Positions 1 to 9,431 of a DNA stretch of 64,000 nt are shown here, piece after piece (position 1 is the first letter of the stretch; every line of letters begins with the position of its first letter). Source of the DNA: Diphasiastrum complanatum. Lineage: Eukaryota > Streptophyta > Lycopodiopsida > Lycopodiales > Lycopodiaceae. The translations under genes were made by a program, and so were the position numbers. Location of the stretch: positions 11,761,859-11,825,858 of the forward strand of contig CM055094.1 of the NCBI GenBank assembly GCA_029204225.1, written 5' to 3'. The notes under the pieces are model-generated. The model saw only the letters and a list, made by a program, of their open reading frames with translations, searched no databases and was not told the origin of the DNA.

Positions 1-600
1 TAAAAGACATTAATGCCTTTTGTTATTATTATTGTTTGATATTAATGAAAATATAAAATATGCGTAAACTCAATAATGATAGCTAATTTCACCAATTTTA
101 AATAAAAATTTAATTCAAATATATACGAGTGTGAAAAAATAACAAAGGTCATGAAAACCATGATTAAATTTTTGTTAATGAGAATCGAAATACCTAGAAA
201 TAATTAAATATAATTTCAAAGAACATTTACTTGATTATTATTTTGTATTTTTTTAAGTTTTTAAAATTTTAATAATATAAAATTTCTAAAATTATTATTT
301 TTTAAATATGGAAGTTTAGATTTTAGTTCACAATCACCCCAACATAAGACATTTTTCACATCTTAAATGCTCAAACATATCTTCCATTACCAAATAATAA
401 TTATCCCTACTTTTATTAAAAATGATGGAAAAACCCATGATCAAACAAGAAGATTAAAGTATTTAAAATAATACCATAGAACGACAAAAATGAATTAAGC
501 TAGCCAAAAGCTAAGTAAAACTTAGAATAGTAAGCTAATTACTTAAAACCAACTGCTCGATGTAAATCAATAACTAAATAGTAACCTAATTACTAAAAAA
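1..600. other. AT-rich intergenic sequence
   Basis: The stretch is very AT-rich with many short poly-A and poly-T runs and stops in all frames. I see no gene, RNA gene or repeat structure in it. Confidence 0.6.
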
Positions 601-607
601 CAACTGC

Positions 608-1309
608 CTAATGTAAATCACTAACTAAAATAGATCCAGTAATAGGTAATGTAGAAAGCTTTGAAGCAGCCTCTCCTGCAAACTGAGCCCGTCGAAGAAT
701 TGAAATTGTCTGTGAACGGTGTAATGCTATAGAAATACGTTGACGGTAGAAAAAAACAATGATGGAAGGTAAAGTAATGTTTTGTCCTTGGCATTTCACC
801 ATAAGCTCTGCACATACAAATAAAAAATCATTAAATTTCTCGTGAAGACAACCATATGTTTCCAAGGCAAAGGGGATGAAATCTTCACCGGGTGCACGAT
901 CATTATAATCTCGTTCATTTTCTTGAGCTGTGTGAGATGCAGCGGCCCCTTGCGTGGTGGAAGAACGACGAAGGAGGTCCTGACGAGAGGGATCAGCAAT
1001 TATAACACCTCCTAGAGTATGAATTCCATCACGCGAGAGAACAAGGTCAACTCATCGTCGAGTAGATTGTGAGGAAGGCCCTGGTAAAATGTGTGTCTAT
1101 TCTCGAACAACATGAAAGCCACTATCATGAGCAATAGCAGCAAGGGCATCACGAATGAAATCATGTGAAACAATACGTTCTCCACCCGAGGGACATAGCA
1201 TAAGATGTGTACCCAAGGAATCCAACACATGCCCACATGAACACTTAGAGATACCAATTAATATTGGATGTGGAAGTCCCAATCTGGTTCGAAGGGTAGT
1301 TATAAACAA
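608..1309 (-). pseudogene. Non-LTR pol C-terminus: CCHC finger and nuclease-like domain
   Basis: The frame at 1309-1097 has RTRLGLPHP, then the finger CSCGHVLDSLGTHLMLC, then GGERIVSHDFIRDALAAIA. Further down (about 1050-608) the coherent reading is VDLVLSRDG, GVIIADPSRQDLL, ENERDYNDR and FIPFALETYGCLHEKF. The spacing of D (VDLV), D (IIADP) and E/R-rich (ENERDY) residues resembles the D...(D/E)xK core of restriction-like endonucleases. That is an inference from motif order, not a proven fold. An in-frame TGA at 1052-1054 sits just before VDLV where CGA (Arg) is expected. Such a nuclease would nick target DNA for target-primed reverse transcription. Confidence 0.6.
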
Positions 1310-1324
1310 GTCATTATTGAGTCA

Positions 1325-1882
1325 CTATAGTGGAAGAACTGGACGTGCAACCAGCCAAGCCCCTGCACCTGGACCAGCACAAGAAAAAAGACGAGCTCGA
1401 ATTGCATCAAAAGCTAAATCTTTGATAAGTTGACCGAAGGAATAAGAGTGAAGATGCTCCATAATAGTCTTCTGAAAAATACGTTGTTGATTTGTCACCA
1501 AAGATTCGAAGGGAGGCACAAAAGGCTGTACAAGTGGTGGAAGTAAATCTCGAACAATGCGTAGAGCTTGTTGAAAAACAAAATTGCCAGTCTCCACATG
1601 AGCCATCGTATCAAGAAGAAGAGGTTGGTTACCCTGCTAAAACTTGGAGACTAGTGCAGAGGCAACAAGAGCCCAACTTCCGAGAAAAGCAACTGATGCA
1701 ATGCAAGCAGTAGATACTAGGCCAACACCACCAGAGGAGGCAACAAGAGCCCAACTTTCGAGAAAAGTAATTGATGCAATGCAAGCAGTAGATACTAGGC
1801 CAACACCACCAGAGGAGGCAGGAAGAGAAATTTGCCGCTTAGAAAACTGACCTTCACAAGTGTCAAAGGTTCCTAGTCCCAA
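1325..1882 (-). pseudogene. Non-LTR pol fragment, post-RT region
   Basis: Two frames (1882-1637 and 1606-1325) carry the region after the polymerase. The first has SGGVGLVSTACIAS..FL.SWALVAS, present twice because of a 78-bp duplication. The second has DLAFDAIRARLFSCAGPGAG followed by AWLVARP. An RARLLS..PGAGAWL-type motif followed by a cysteine finger is what I expect downstream of RT in this family of non-LTR elements. Biochemical role unknown; it may form the thumb or connection. Confidence 0.55.
1661..1816. repeat. 78-bp tandem duplication
   Basis: The unit at 1661-1738 is repeated immediately at 1739-1816 with only a few substitutions. It duplicates 26 codons in frame within the post-RT region of the non-LTR pol. 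Confidence 0.9.
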
Positions 1883-2017
1883 AAGGCGACCAAATACGCC
1901 CAGTAAAGTATCATCAAAATCCCAAAGTAAGGATATTATATCTAGTGAAGGAGATACGCAACGTAGAATATAGCTAGGACGTTGAGCAAAGCACTGAGTG
2001 AGAATTCCAAATGCAAC

Positions 2018-2921
2018 CTAAGAATTTCGAAGCTTTGGCAACAAATCAGAATGCCAAGCAAATCCATTTAGATTTTCCCGCATAAATGAATTGACATATC
2101 CAGAAGAACCAATGGGAACACCCAATGCCTTAATCCCAAGCTGTGGAGTAATGAAACCTTCAGGTAAGGAGATATCTGCTGGAAGGCCTTTTGGGCACCA
2201 AGCAACGCACTTATACTTGTTCACTGTAAGCCCAATAGAAGAAAGTTGAGCTGAGAAATGCAAAAAAGCAGGGACGACTTCACTTGCAGGCCCCACAATA
2301 TGAGTATCATCCTCAATAGAGGGGAATAGATAGGACGAAAAAGCTGAAGCTGTAGCACACAATGCGCGATAATGTGCCAAAGCAAAGAGAGGACACCCAA
2401 GGGATCCCCTTGTCGAGTTCCTTCAGCAGAAGAAATGACGGGAACATCACCAGCACGAGAAGCGTGACTAAAGTATAAAGGAGAACTTTTTGAATAGAAG
2501 CTCCACACAAAATTCTTGAAAGAAAGCCGCCCGACAAAACTGAGTTAAAAGCATTAGCAACATCAACTCGCAATACTACCCAGTCAGGATGAATATCCAA
2601 AATAGCGCGTAAAGCATGAATGACTGTCTCACAACCACCAGAAGTAGCACACCCAAATTGAAATGGAAAAAGATGAGCATGAAATGCTTTTCGAAACTGG
2701 AAACAAAGTGCCCTTGCCACCAATTTGTATATACATTCCCCCACTGCAATTGGATGCACACCACCAAAAGCTTTATCCAATGCTAAAAGGCGAGTAGCAC
2801 CTAAAAAATGACCGACTGAAGGCAGGATTTGCCCAGATGCAATGAAAGAGCACACATTCAAGAGAAGATCAAAGCCACTTGGCAAAATCTTCTGGAGAAA
2901 AACAATCACATAGATGTTCAA
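2018..2921 (-). pseudogene. Non-LTR reverse transcriptase domain, frameshifted
   Basis: Three overlapping frames give the RT domain in order. At 2921-2313 are the words HPIAVGECIYKLVARAL (RT fingers), FQFGCATSGGCETVIHAL and VVLRVDVANAFNSV, where the D of VDVANAF is the first catalytic aspartate. At 2508-2221 is SSAEGTRQGDPLGVL (the RQGDPL motif). At 2380-2018 is SIEDDTHIVGP, the active-site DD box, followed by LTVNKYKCVAW and LGIKALGVPIGS. All core motifs of an RNA-directed DNA polymerase are recognisable. The frame changes show it is dead. Confidence 0.8.
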
Positions 2922-3231
2922 AAACCATTCCTAAAGGTCCACCAGCTGAGAGGCGAGGACTACGCAAAAAAGCTTTCATAAAATGAGCTTCTACAAGTTG
3001 AAGATCGGAGTCAAGCTGAAAGTCTTCCACAAACAAAGGAAGAGTATCACTAGCATGGGGATGAAGTTGTTCCAATGCCTGAATAGTTGTAGAAGGTGTT
3101 GCTGAAATTGATGGAGCAAGAGCGTGTGCAGCCCAAGAAAATTCACCAGCTTGTCCAAGCAAAACACAACGACGTAGACGACTATGAATAGGAATGAATC
3201 CCGAGTCGGAGCCTGAATTAAACCCTATCAA
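2869..3231 (-). pseudogene. Non-LTR pol fragment, N-terminal to RT
   Basis: This 120-residue open segment precedes the polymerase fingers. It contains the words FSWAAHAL near residue 31 and LSAGGPLGMVFEHL near residue 95, followed by a LCDCFSPEDF segment. These look like the region just upstream of RT motif 1 in non-LTR elements, where the protein often repeats a leucine- and histidine-rich block. The next segment continues in a different frame from about 2921, so a frameshift separates them. The methionine at the start need not be the original start. Function is inferred from position only. Confidence 0.55.
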
Positions 3232-3650
3232 TTATATGAATTTTGCGCCCACCCAACTTACATAATCACTTCTTTAAATGCTCCATAAAAAAAGCCCTTG
3301 CAGATACTACGAGCCTACGAGTAGAGAGCTCAGACAACAAGTCGATGGATCAAGTGCCAAAACAGTATGAGCAATTTCGCCTTTGAAAACCTTCACATGC
3401 TACATGCTTTCTCATCGAAAGAAGGAGAAGAAGATGATGAAATTGAGGTGCTGGTGTTGGTGTTGGTGCTATGGTGGTGAGAGATTAAGGAAAGAAAAAT
3501 AGGAGAGTAGGGGGAGGACTTTGAGGCTTTGAGTAGTGGATCGGAAGAAGAAAATATGGAAGATCACATGAGGAGAGTAAAATGAGCTTGTGACATTTGC
3601 TTGTAATGTTGTGCGAGAGAGAAAAGAAAAATGTGTGAAATGAATAAGTT

Positions 3651-3721
<71 letters not shown>

Positions 3722-4287
3722 AAAAAAAAGAAAGAAAGAAAGTAAATCATTTGCATAAAGCAAATAGAAGCATCAATAAGAAAAGGAAATAAAAATTTAA
3801 AAGGGCAACAAATCAGTATTGGAAAATCATTCTCTTATACTTTCAAATTTCAGTCCATTTCTACTATAACAACAAGATTGGTTAGTTACTCTGTCCATCA
3901 TGTATTACTGTTTCCATTTTCTCATCCATTAATATTGTTGGCGGAGAGACATTAAGCCATGCACAGTGCTGCTTGAAGGCCCCAAATTCTTGTTGAAGTA
4001 GGAATCATGCTTAATCCTCCACTTATTTTATTACTATAAAAATATATCTTGTAGCACTCTGAAGGAAACCAAGATTTGAGGTGCGACGTAAGATTTGCAT
4101 GAAGAGCCAGATGATCACATGTGCAGAAATACAGTCGAATACAAAACAACAACGTCAAATAACTGACTACTGCAACTTGTATGGTATAGCTTCAGCAGGT
4201 GAGCACTGAAATCCAGTTCGTACCCATCTTGGAATAAGTAAGTCGGCATGAAAAACTCATAGATTTCCCTAGGAAAGCAACGAGCAT
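3232..4287. other. Intergenic sequence between non-LTR element and kinase
   Basis: Apart from the compound microsatellite at about 3652-3719 I see no gene. The part adjoining 4287 lies downstream of the kinase stop codon and could contain its 3' untranslated region. Confidence 0.5.
3652..3719. repeat. Compound (GT)n(GA)n microsatellite
   Basis: About 18 GT units run directly into about 15 GA units, followed by A-rich AAAG repeats to about 3741. Open frames across it are artefacts of the repeat. Confidence 0.95.
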
Positions 4288-5447
4288 CTATTCATATGGA
4301 CTACCGTCAGTTCCTCTGGAAAATGGAACTGGTGGTTCTGGAACTTGGGTTTCTCCTTCCAAATACTTGAGTACTTTAGCCATTGTCGGTCTTGCTGATA
4401 CCTCCTCCTGAATACACCATAAAGCAACATATGCCATCCTCCTCACCTGCTCAATGTCTGCATCAGCCACTATTACTCTTGCATCAACAATATTCATATA
4501 CTTGTCATATTTCACCTGATCGTATGCCCACGCTGGGAAATACATTGTGCTTGAAGTAGCTTTTGTATCCACATTTTTTCTAAGAGGACCATACCAAAGT
4601 TATAAACATCGATCTTATCTGTTATACCAGTGTTGCCGAAGAACCATTCGGGTGCGAGGTACCCTCTTGTTCCTGGAACTACTGTAAAAGCCCTGTTTTC
4701 CTCTTTATCCAAGAGCTTTGCCATTCCAAAGTCCGAAACCTTGGGGGTGAAGTTCTTATCAAGAAGAACATTTTCTGGTTTGACGTCGCAATGAATTATG
4801 TGCTTTCTGCATCCATCGTGCAAATAGGCAATGCCACGGGCCGTGCCCAAAGCCGCTTGAAATCGCTGTTCCCAGCTGAGTATTGAAGAATCTGCGTTAT
4901 CGGGCTCGTAAAAAATGTGTTGATCTAAGGACCCGTTCTCCATGTACTCATAAACTAGTAGCCTCTCCGATCTATGATGACAGTATCCAACAAGTTCAAC
5001 CAAGTTGTAATGGTGAACATTGCCAATGGTGGCAACTTCAGCTGCGAACTGGGACTCGCCGTGGCCTGTAAATTCCAGTCTCTTAACAGCAACAAACCGT
5101 CCATCAGGCAACTGTCCTTTGAACACAGAACCAAACCCGCCTCTGCCAATTTTTTGGCTAAAGTTATTGGTGGCAATCACCATCTCATTGTATTGAAATT
5201 GAATAGTTGAGCTCCAAATTTCATGTGCAGTAATTACAAGGCTTCTCTGCCGAATGAGCCTGTCGTTAATGGATCTTGCAGCTCTTTGAGCATAAACAAA
5301 TAGCTTAGAGCACTTACGCAGGTATATCAGGATTGCAAAAGCACAAACAACTGCTGCAACTGTTGTTGCTGCACCAACAAAGAGCACTTGCGTTAGCGAG
5401 AAACTATGAAGACTCCATAGCAAGACTACATTTGGAATTGATAACCC
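4288..5447 (-). pseudogene. Receptor-like protein kinase, frameshifted, ectodomain missing
   Basis: The frame runs from about 5447 and shows one membrane segment (FVGAATTVAAVVCAFAILIY), a basic juxtamembrane stretch and a Ser/Thr kinase. Visible are the Gly loop GRGGFGSVFKG, catalytic Lys in FVAVKRL, IIHCDVKPENVLLD (non-RD type loop), SDFGMAKL, GTRGYLAPEWF and DVYNFGMVLLE. After VLLE near 4575 the frame changes. The kinase C-terminus continues at 4572-4288 with YFPAWAYDQVKYDKYMN and RPTMAKVLKYLEG. A short deletion with a frameshift at an A-run explains this. The loop and C-terminus resemble G-type lectin or LRK10-like kinases. The extracellular domain is absent; an in-frame TGA lies at 5448-5450, so an upstream exon may have been lost. 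Confidence 0.8.
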
Positions 5448-5450
5448 TCA

Positions 5451-5852
5451 GAGCTCAAATTAAAACTAATTCATTGAAGGTACTTAAGAGTTTTGACCAA
5501 ATAACTTCCTATCCTTTTTACTTAACTCTTAGAAGCTCGTGGGGATCATGATCATGATTCGGCTCAAATTTTTCATGGTTGAACACTTCATGGAGATAGC
5601 ATTTGGGCAGTCGAGACCCTCATTATCCAATATCCACTAGTTGAAATGGTCATGATCAAGCACATCTTTTTGTCTTTCTAGATGTAGACTTGAAGGGCTA
5701 CTACCCATTAGAGCTCTAACCTTTATTAAGCCTATAGTTTGTTCTTTATGAGATAATGAAATTTTCCAAATTGTTGTGTGTGCTTCTCATGTTGATTGTA
5801 CTTTGGATTGACTAAATCCTAGATGATAGCTTGTTTCACTCAAAATCGATTT
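5451..5852. other. Unassigned, possible degraded LTR
   Basis: No coding frame is recognised. It lies directly upstream of a primer-binding-site-like sequence at 5853, so part may be a degraded copia 5' LTR. I could not find TG...CA boundaries. Confidence 0.35.
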
Positions 5853-5864
5853 TGGTATCATAGC
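5853..5864 (+). other. Primer-binding-site-like sequence (tRNA-iMet)
   Basis: TGGTATCATAGC matches the copia primer site TGGTATCAGAGC at 11 of 12 positions. It would prime minus-strand synthesis for the plus-strand copia fragment that follows. Confidence 0.5.
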
Positions 5865-6545
5865 AATTGGTTGCTTGGAGTGAGGGTGGATCAATCACAT
5901 CTCATTGTTCGGTGGAGAACAAGCAGGACATGATCATCGAAGCTCAAAATTGGTATGTCATAAACAATTGCTAGGACGAGAGATTTCGAAGAGGAAACAT
6001 ATTTGCATATAGTAGCAAAATTCAAATTGCTTGAAATTGATCAACTCTCTAGGAAATTGAGTCAAATTACTTAGTGTGTTTGTTCTAGGTTGGGACAAGA
6101 TGCTACGAGAATGTTCTTGATACACATGCACTAGTGACAAGAATATAAGTTGTGAGTTTTGTAGTAGGGTAGACTTCTATGCTCTGGTTGGAAAACCTTG
6201 GATGTTGAGCTACATAAGCTCATTTTTGGAGCATTTCTTATGGTTTTCCAAGGGCAATAAATAAATGCAACAACAACAACAAAAGTCTCACACTCAAGGT
6301 GAGAACAATGGATCACGCAAGAAGCTTTTCTGCAGATATTGCAAGAGAGCCAATCACGACATCAAGGAGAGTCGTATCCGCAATCTACAACGAGGCAAAG
6401 AAGCAACAACAGCAGCACCCAGACTCCTCCAATGTGGTGGAATTTAAGGAGCAAGATACACACATGTTAATGGCTTACAACAGTGGCAACGAAGATCATG
6501 ATAGCTGTGGAAAAAGTACAAAAAGGACCAAGAGTGGATCCTAAT
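5865..6545 (+). pseudogene. Ty1/copia gag fragment with zinc knuckle
   Basis: Downstream of the primer site, scattered stops break the gag frame. From about 6265 the frame has a Gln-rich stretch and then CRYCKRANHDIKESR at 6331, a CX2CX4HX4C knuckle whose last Cys is replaced by Ser/Arg. A second frame carries on with KEQDTHMLMAYNSG before a stop at 6542. This is the nucleocapsid end of a copia gag. The matching protease begins only at 10836, on the far side of a minus-strand element, which suggests an interrupted copy. Confidence 0.65.
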
Positions 6546-6669
6546 CTGATCCTCAAGAGGGATTGGATGTTAGATTTACTTGATCTATCAATCTACATAA
6601 GATTAAGATCAATCTAGATCAATTCTAGACATAAAATCCAAACAAGAACAATCATTTATTGAAGGTAAA
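6546..6669. other. Short spacer of unknown origin
   Basis: This is 124 bp of AT-rich sequence between the gag stop and the LTR of the inserted element. It does not read as gag or protease in any frame, and it is not the target duplication of the neighbour. Confidence 0.4.
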
Positions 6670-7336
6670 TGTACTTGCTGGTTTCACACGTGTAAAACCC
6701 TGTCAGGGTACGGACTCCAACCTGAAAATCAAGTACACATTGATAGAACCTCAAAACAATCAGAACAAATTAGACAAATGGAGAGAATCACTCAAAATTG
6801 CTTCCAAAACCAAGATTGGTGTCTCACATTGATTATGGCCAAATGTGGCTCTATATATACAATAAGTGGGAGCTCGTGGTACTGATCATCCCTTTGATCC
6901 CACATGTGTGAAGGTGCTTTGTCATATGATGATTCATCATGCAAAACTGACACTTGGACAAAACCTTCTATTTTGAGCACTTTTGGTCCATTTTCCTTCT
7001 ATATGGAGATCTACTTGGAAATCTTCTAGAAGTCAAAATTTGCCTACTTCAGCTTATTCCACACATGTGAGCTGTCCTCTACACATGGGATATGACACCT
7101 AACCAAAGATGTGGCTCATGCAATCAATAGATTGATGCCATGTGTCATATGTCTAGAAAACTAGTTTTTGGCATTTTTAGCCACTAGAACTTGAATTAAA
7201 TCATATGTACAACCTATATGATTATGGTACATGACAAGTACACTATTTTCACACATGGGAATAGGCTCCACACATGTGTGTTTATCTATATACAAGATTT
7301 TTGGCCTCTACCAAGCTTATTTTTGCATTTTTCACA
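6670..7336 (-). repeat. 3' LTR of the 6.7-10.8 kb element
   Basis: 667 bp, TG...CA. Nearly identical to 10165-10834. It contains a TATA-like run near 6850 that, on the minus strand, lies roughly two thirds into the LTR, as expected for a U3 promoter. Confidence 0.9.
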
Positions 7337-7345
7337 CTCCTCCTC
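7337..7345 (-). other. Polypurine tract
   Basis: GAGGAGGAG on the minus strand directly precedes the TG of the 3' LTR, the usual position of the plus-strand primer. Confidence 0.75.
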
Positions 7346-7539
7346 AAAAATCTAGCTTGGTAAATCTAGCTTGATGGAAAACGTGATGATCTTGAACTTG
7401 ACTCCATGGGTTGAATTGGTCTTTGCTGGTTCAAAAGGTGTGAAGATCAGCCAACGAGCTTGATGTTGGTCTGAAATCACCATATCCATGATAGTGCTTC
7501 TTTGATGTTGACATCTTTGATGAGCTTGAGAGCTTTGCA

Positions 7540-8196
7540 CTATCCTAGCACCTCCAAAATTGATTCCTTCCAAATTTCATGTAGATGCTTGACTTTGAGG
7601 CGTGCTCCTTCTTCATGTGCATGCTCCTTCATGAGAAAATAAATATTTCTTCTTGATTTATTAGGATCACAAAGATCTAACATCATGTTACCATGATCTA
7701 GAGAATTAGACTCATCCAAATTGGCAAGACTATGCATGCTATAATAACAAAGTGTTTGCATCATATCTTCATGCTTGTCTACCATGCTAATCTCTGATCC
7801 AATGAGGCTAAATACTTCATTATGGAGATAAGTGTCTTTAGAAGATGATTCACTTACTCTCATAAAGAGTTTACAATTTGCCTCAATACAAATTTTCAAA
7901 CTATGAGTGAACAAATCACTTTTGCTCGTGCATGACTCAAGAGCATACATTTGATGAAATAACCATTTGCTTTCTAATTGATTTAAAATCAATTTCAACC
8001 TTTTAAGAACATCATCTATGTTCTCAAGAGAGACTTCATACTCAACCAGTATGGCTTTACTCCAATTTGGAGATGCAATGATCTCACTAAAGCGAATTGA
8101 TTTATCAAATGACATAAGAGAAATAAGTATGTGATGTATACCACATGAGATATGCTCCTCTTTCCCTTGAAATGTGAGCCACATGGACTCAACCAT
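7540..8196 (-). CDS. Downstream frame of element protein, second copy of unknown domain
   Basis: 218 residues in the -1 frame relative to the upstream frame (8016-9431), overlapping it by about 180 bp. It contains FSEIIASPNWSKAILVEYEV and, further on, EANCKLFMRVSESSSKDTYL followed by HNEVFSLIGSEIS. These words repeat, in the same order and similar spacing, words in the upstream frame, so this is the second copy of one domain. It ends with MKEHAHEEGARLKVKHLHEIW. It matches no protein family I can name. Whether the two frames were one protein broken by an indel, or are joined by ribosomal frameshifting, cannot be decided here. Confidence 0.6.
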   Translation of the reverse strand: MVESMWLTFQGKEEHISCGIHHILISLMSFDKSIRFSEIIASPNWSKAILVEYEVSLENIDDVLKRLKLILNQLESKWLFHQMYALESCTSKSDLFTHSLKICIEANCKLFMRVSESSSKDTYLHNEVFSLIGSEISMVDKHEDMMQTLCYYSMHSLANLDESNSLDHGNMMLDLCDPNKSRRNIYFLMKEHAHEEGARLKVKHLHEIWKESILEVLG

Positions 8197-9431
8197 ATTT
8201 CTTGAGTTTCTTTTTGGATCACAATTTGAGAAGGTCTCTCCTCCTCAATCCTAGGCACACTTGAACCTTGAGAAGGATTCTCCTCCTCAATCCTCGGCAC
8301 ATTTGAACCTTGAGATGACTCCTTAAGATCCTCTTCATGGTGCTCCTTTTTGATGGAAATTTGAGACCTCCATGTCTCATAATGATCACAACAACTATGA
8401 CCACACAATATGCACTTCCTATGATTATCAAAATTACTTATGCTAAAAACATAAGTCCAAAAATCACCACAACTTGGCATGATTTTTCTAATATTGAAAT
8501 CAAAAGGTATTTCCATCTCAATAAGGCTAACTACTTCCTTATGGATATAAGTGTCCACTTTGGATGCTTCACTTATTCTCATAAGAAGTTTACAACTTGC
8601 CTTTAAGATTGAAAACTTACAATTTTCATCTTTATGAATGAACACATCATTCATGATCTTATTGAAACCAAAAGATCCTACATTATGAAGATATTTCCAT
8701 TTCCTTGACTTCATAACTAATGTAAGCTTACAAGGAAAACATATTTTGCTATCTTTTAAGGCATCACACTCAACTAGTATTGCCTTAATCCACCTATGAG
8801 ATACAAAAATCTCTTCAAAGCAAAATGGTTCTTCATAAGTTGACATGATAGCATAAATGAAACTATTTTCATTTTGTGATTGCTGATCCTTATTCTTGAT
8901 TGATTTCTCTTGGATCATAACAATAAGTTTGAACTTATCTAAAGCTCCAAGCAAAATACTTTCCAAGGATATAAAATAAATCCAAGTTACTTTCATGAAA
9001 GTGACATCTATCTTTGCATCTTGAACCAAACAATGCACTCCCAAATGAAAAATTTCAAAAGATTTGACATGTGTTGTGATGGACTCTTGAAGACAAATCT
9101 TGCAAGTCCTTGTGAGACTCCAAGCCTCATTCACCTTTCCACAAAGGAAACACCTTTCCTTGGACTTGTCCTTCTTGTATTTGCATTTTGAACTTGAAGC
9201 TCCATCCTTCACCTCGGCCCCCTTGCTTTGATTCTCCTTGGATGGACTGGTCTTCTTTTTGTAGCATCTTGAGAAAAAATATCCTCCCTTGCCACAAAGG
9301 TTGCACTCATGATCCTTTCTTTCCTTCAATAGAATGCCACCTATTGATGCCATGTGAATAAAAACCTGTGATATGATTCTACAAATGTAATTTGTGACTT
9401 TCAAGAGACTAGATTTGAACATCTTCAACAA
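8016..9431 (-). CDS. Unknown element protein: degenerate knuckle plus first domain copy
   Basis: 471 residues. Near residue 43 is CNLCGKGGYFFSRC, which fits a CX2CX4HX4C knuckle except that His is Tyr. A second Cys cluster, CFLCGK...CKIC, follows near residue 95, after a Lys-rich stretch. Then come FEEIFVSHRWIKAILVECDA and KASCKLLMRISEASKVDTYI with HKEVVSLIEMEIP, the first copy of the unknown domain. A third Cys cluster (CILCGHSCC) and a 14-residue tandem repeat (SQGS(N/S)VPRIEEE) follow. After about 8196 this frame is probably out of register. The protein may replace Gag for this non-autonomous element; that is inference from position and the knuckle. Confidence 0.6.
   Translation of the reverse strand: MLKMFKSSLLKVTNYICRIISQVFIHMASIGGILLKERKDHECNLCGKGGYFFSRCYKKKTSPSKENQSKGAEVKDGASSSKCKYKKDKSKERCFLCGKVNEAWSLTRTCKICLQESITTHVKSFEIFHLGVHCLVQDAKIDVTFMKVTWIYFISLESILLGALDKFKLIVMIQEKSIKNKDQQSQNENSFIYAIMSTYEEPFCFEEIFVSHRWIKAILVECDALKDSKICFPCKLTLVMKSRKWKYLHNVGSFGFNKIMNDVFIHKDENCKFSILKASCKLLMRISEASKVDTYIHKEVVSLIEMEIPFDFNIRKIMPSCGDFWTYVFSISNFDNHRKCILCGHSCCDHYETWRSQISIKKEHHEEDLKESSQGSNVPRIEEENPSQGSSVPRIEEERPSQIVIQKETQEIWLSPCGSHFKGKRSISHVVYITYLFLLCHLINQFALVRSLHLQIGVKPYWLSMKSLLRT
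8224..8308 (-). repeat. 42-bp tandem repeat in element protein
   Basis: Two near-identical 42-bp units on the minus strand encode two copies of a 14-residue SQGSxVPRIEEExP motif. Confidence 0.7.

Larger units (their letters stand above)
608..3231 (-). mobile_element. Decayed non-LTR retrotransposon pol
   Basis: Read on the minus strand, the segments from 3231 down to 608 follow the order of one non-LTR pol: an N-terminal region, reverse transcriptase, a thumb/connection region, a CCHC-type finger and a nuclease-like C-terminus. Conserved pieces fall in different frames, so several frameshifts and at least one internal stop separate them. No poly-A tail, target duplication or APE-type endonuclease is visible. 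Assignment to a family with the RT, C-C-H-C, then D..(V/I)..DP architecture is from my recognition of conserved motifs. The copy is clearly inactive. Confidence 0.75.

Noticed and set aside
3469-3763. Two minus-strand frames of about 95 codons with Ser-Leu and Thr-His repeats
   Set aside because: They are translations of the (GT)n(GA)n microsatellite.
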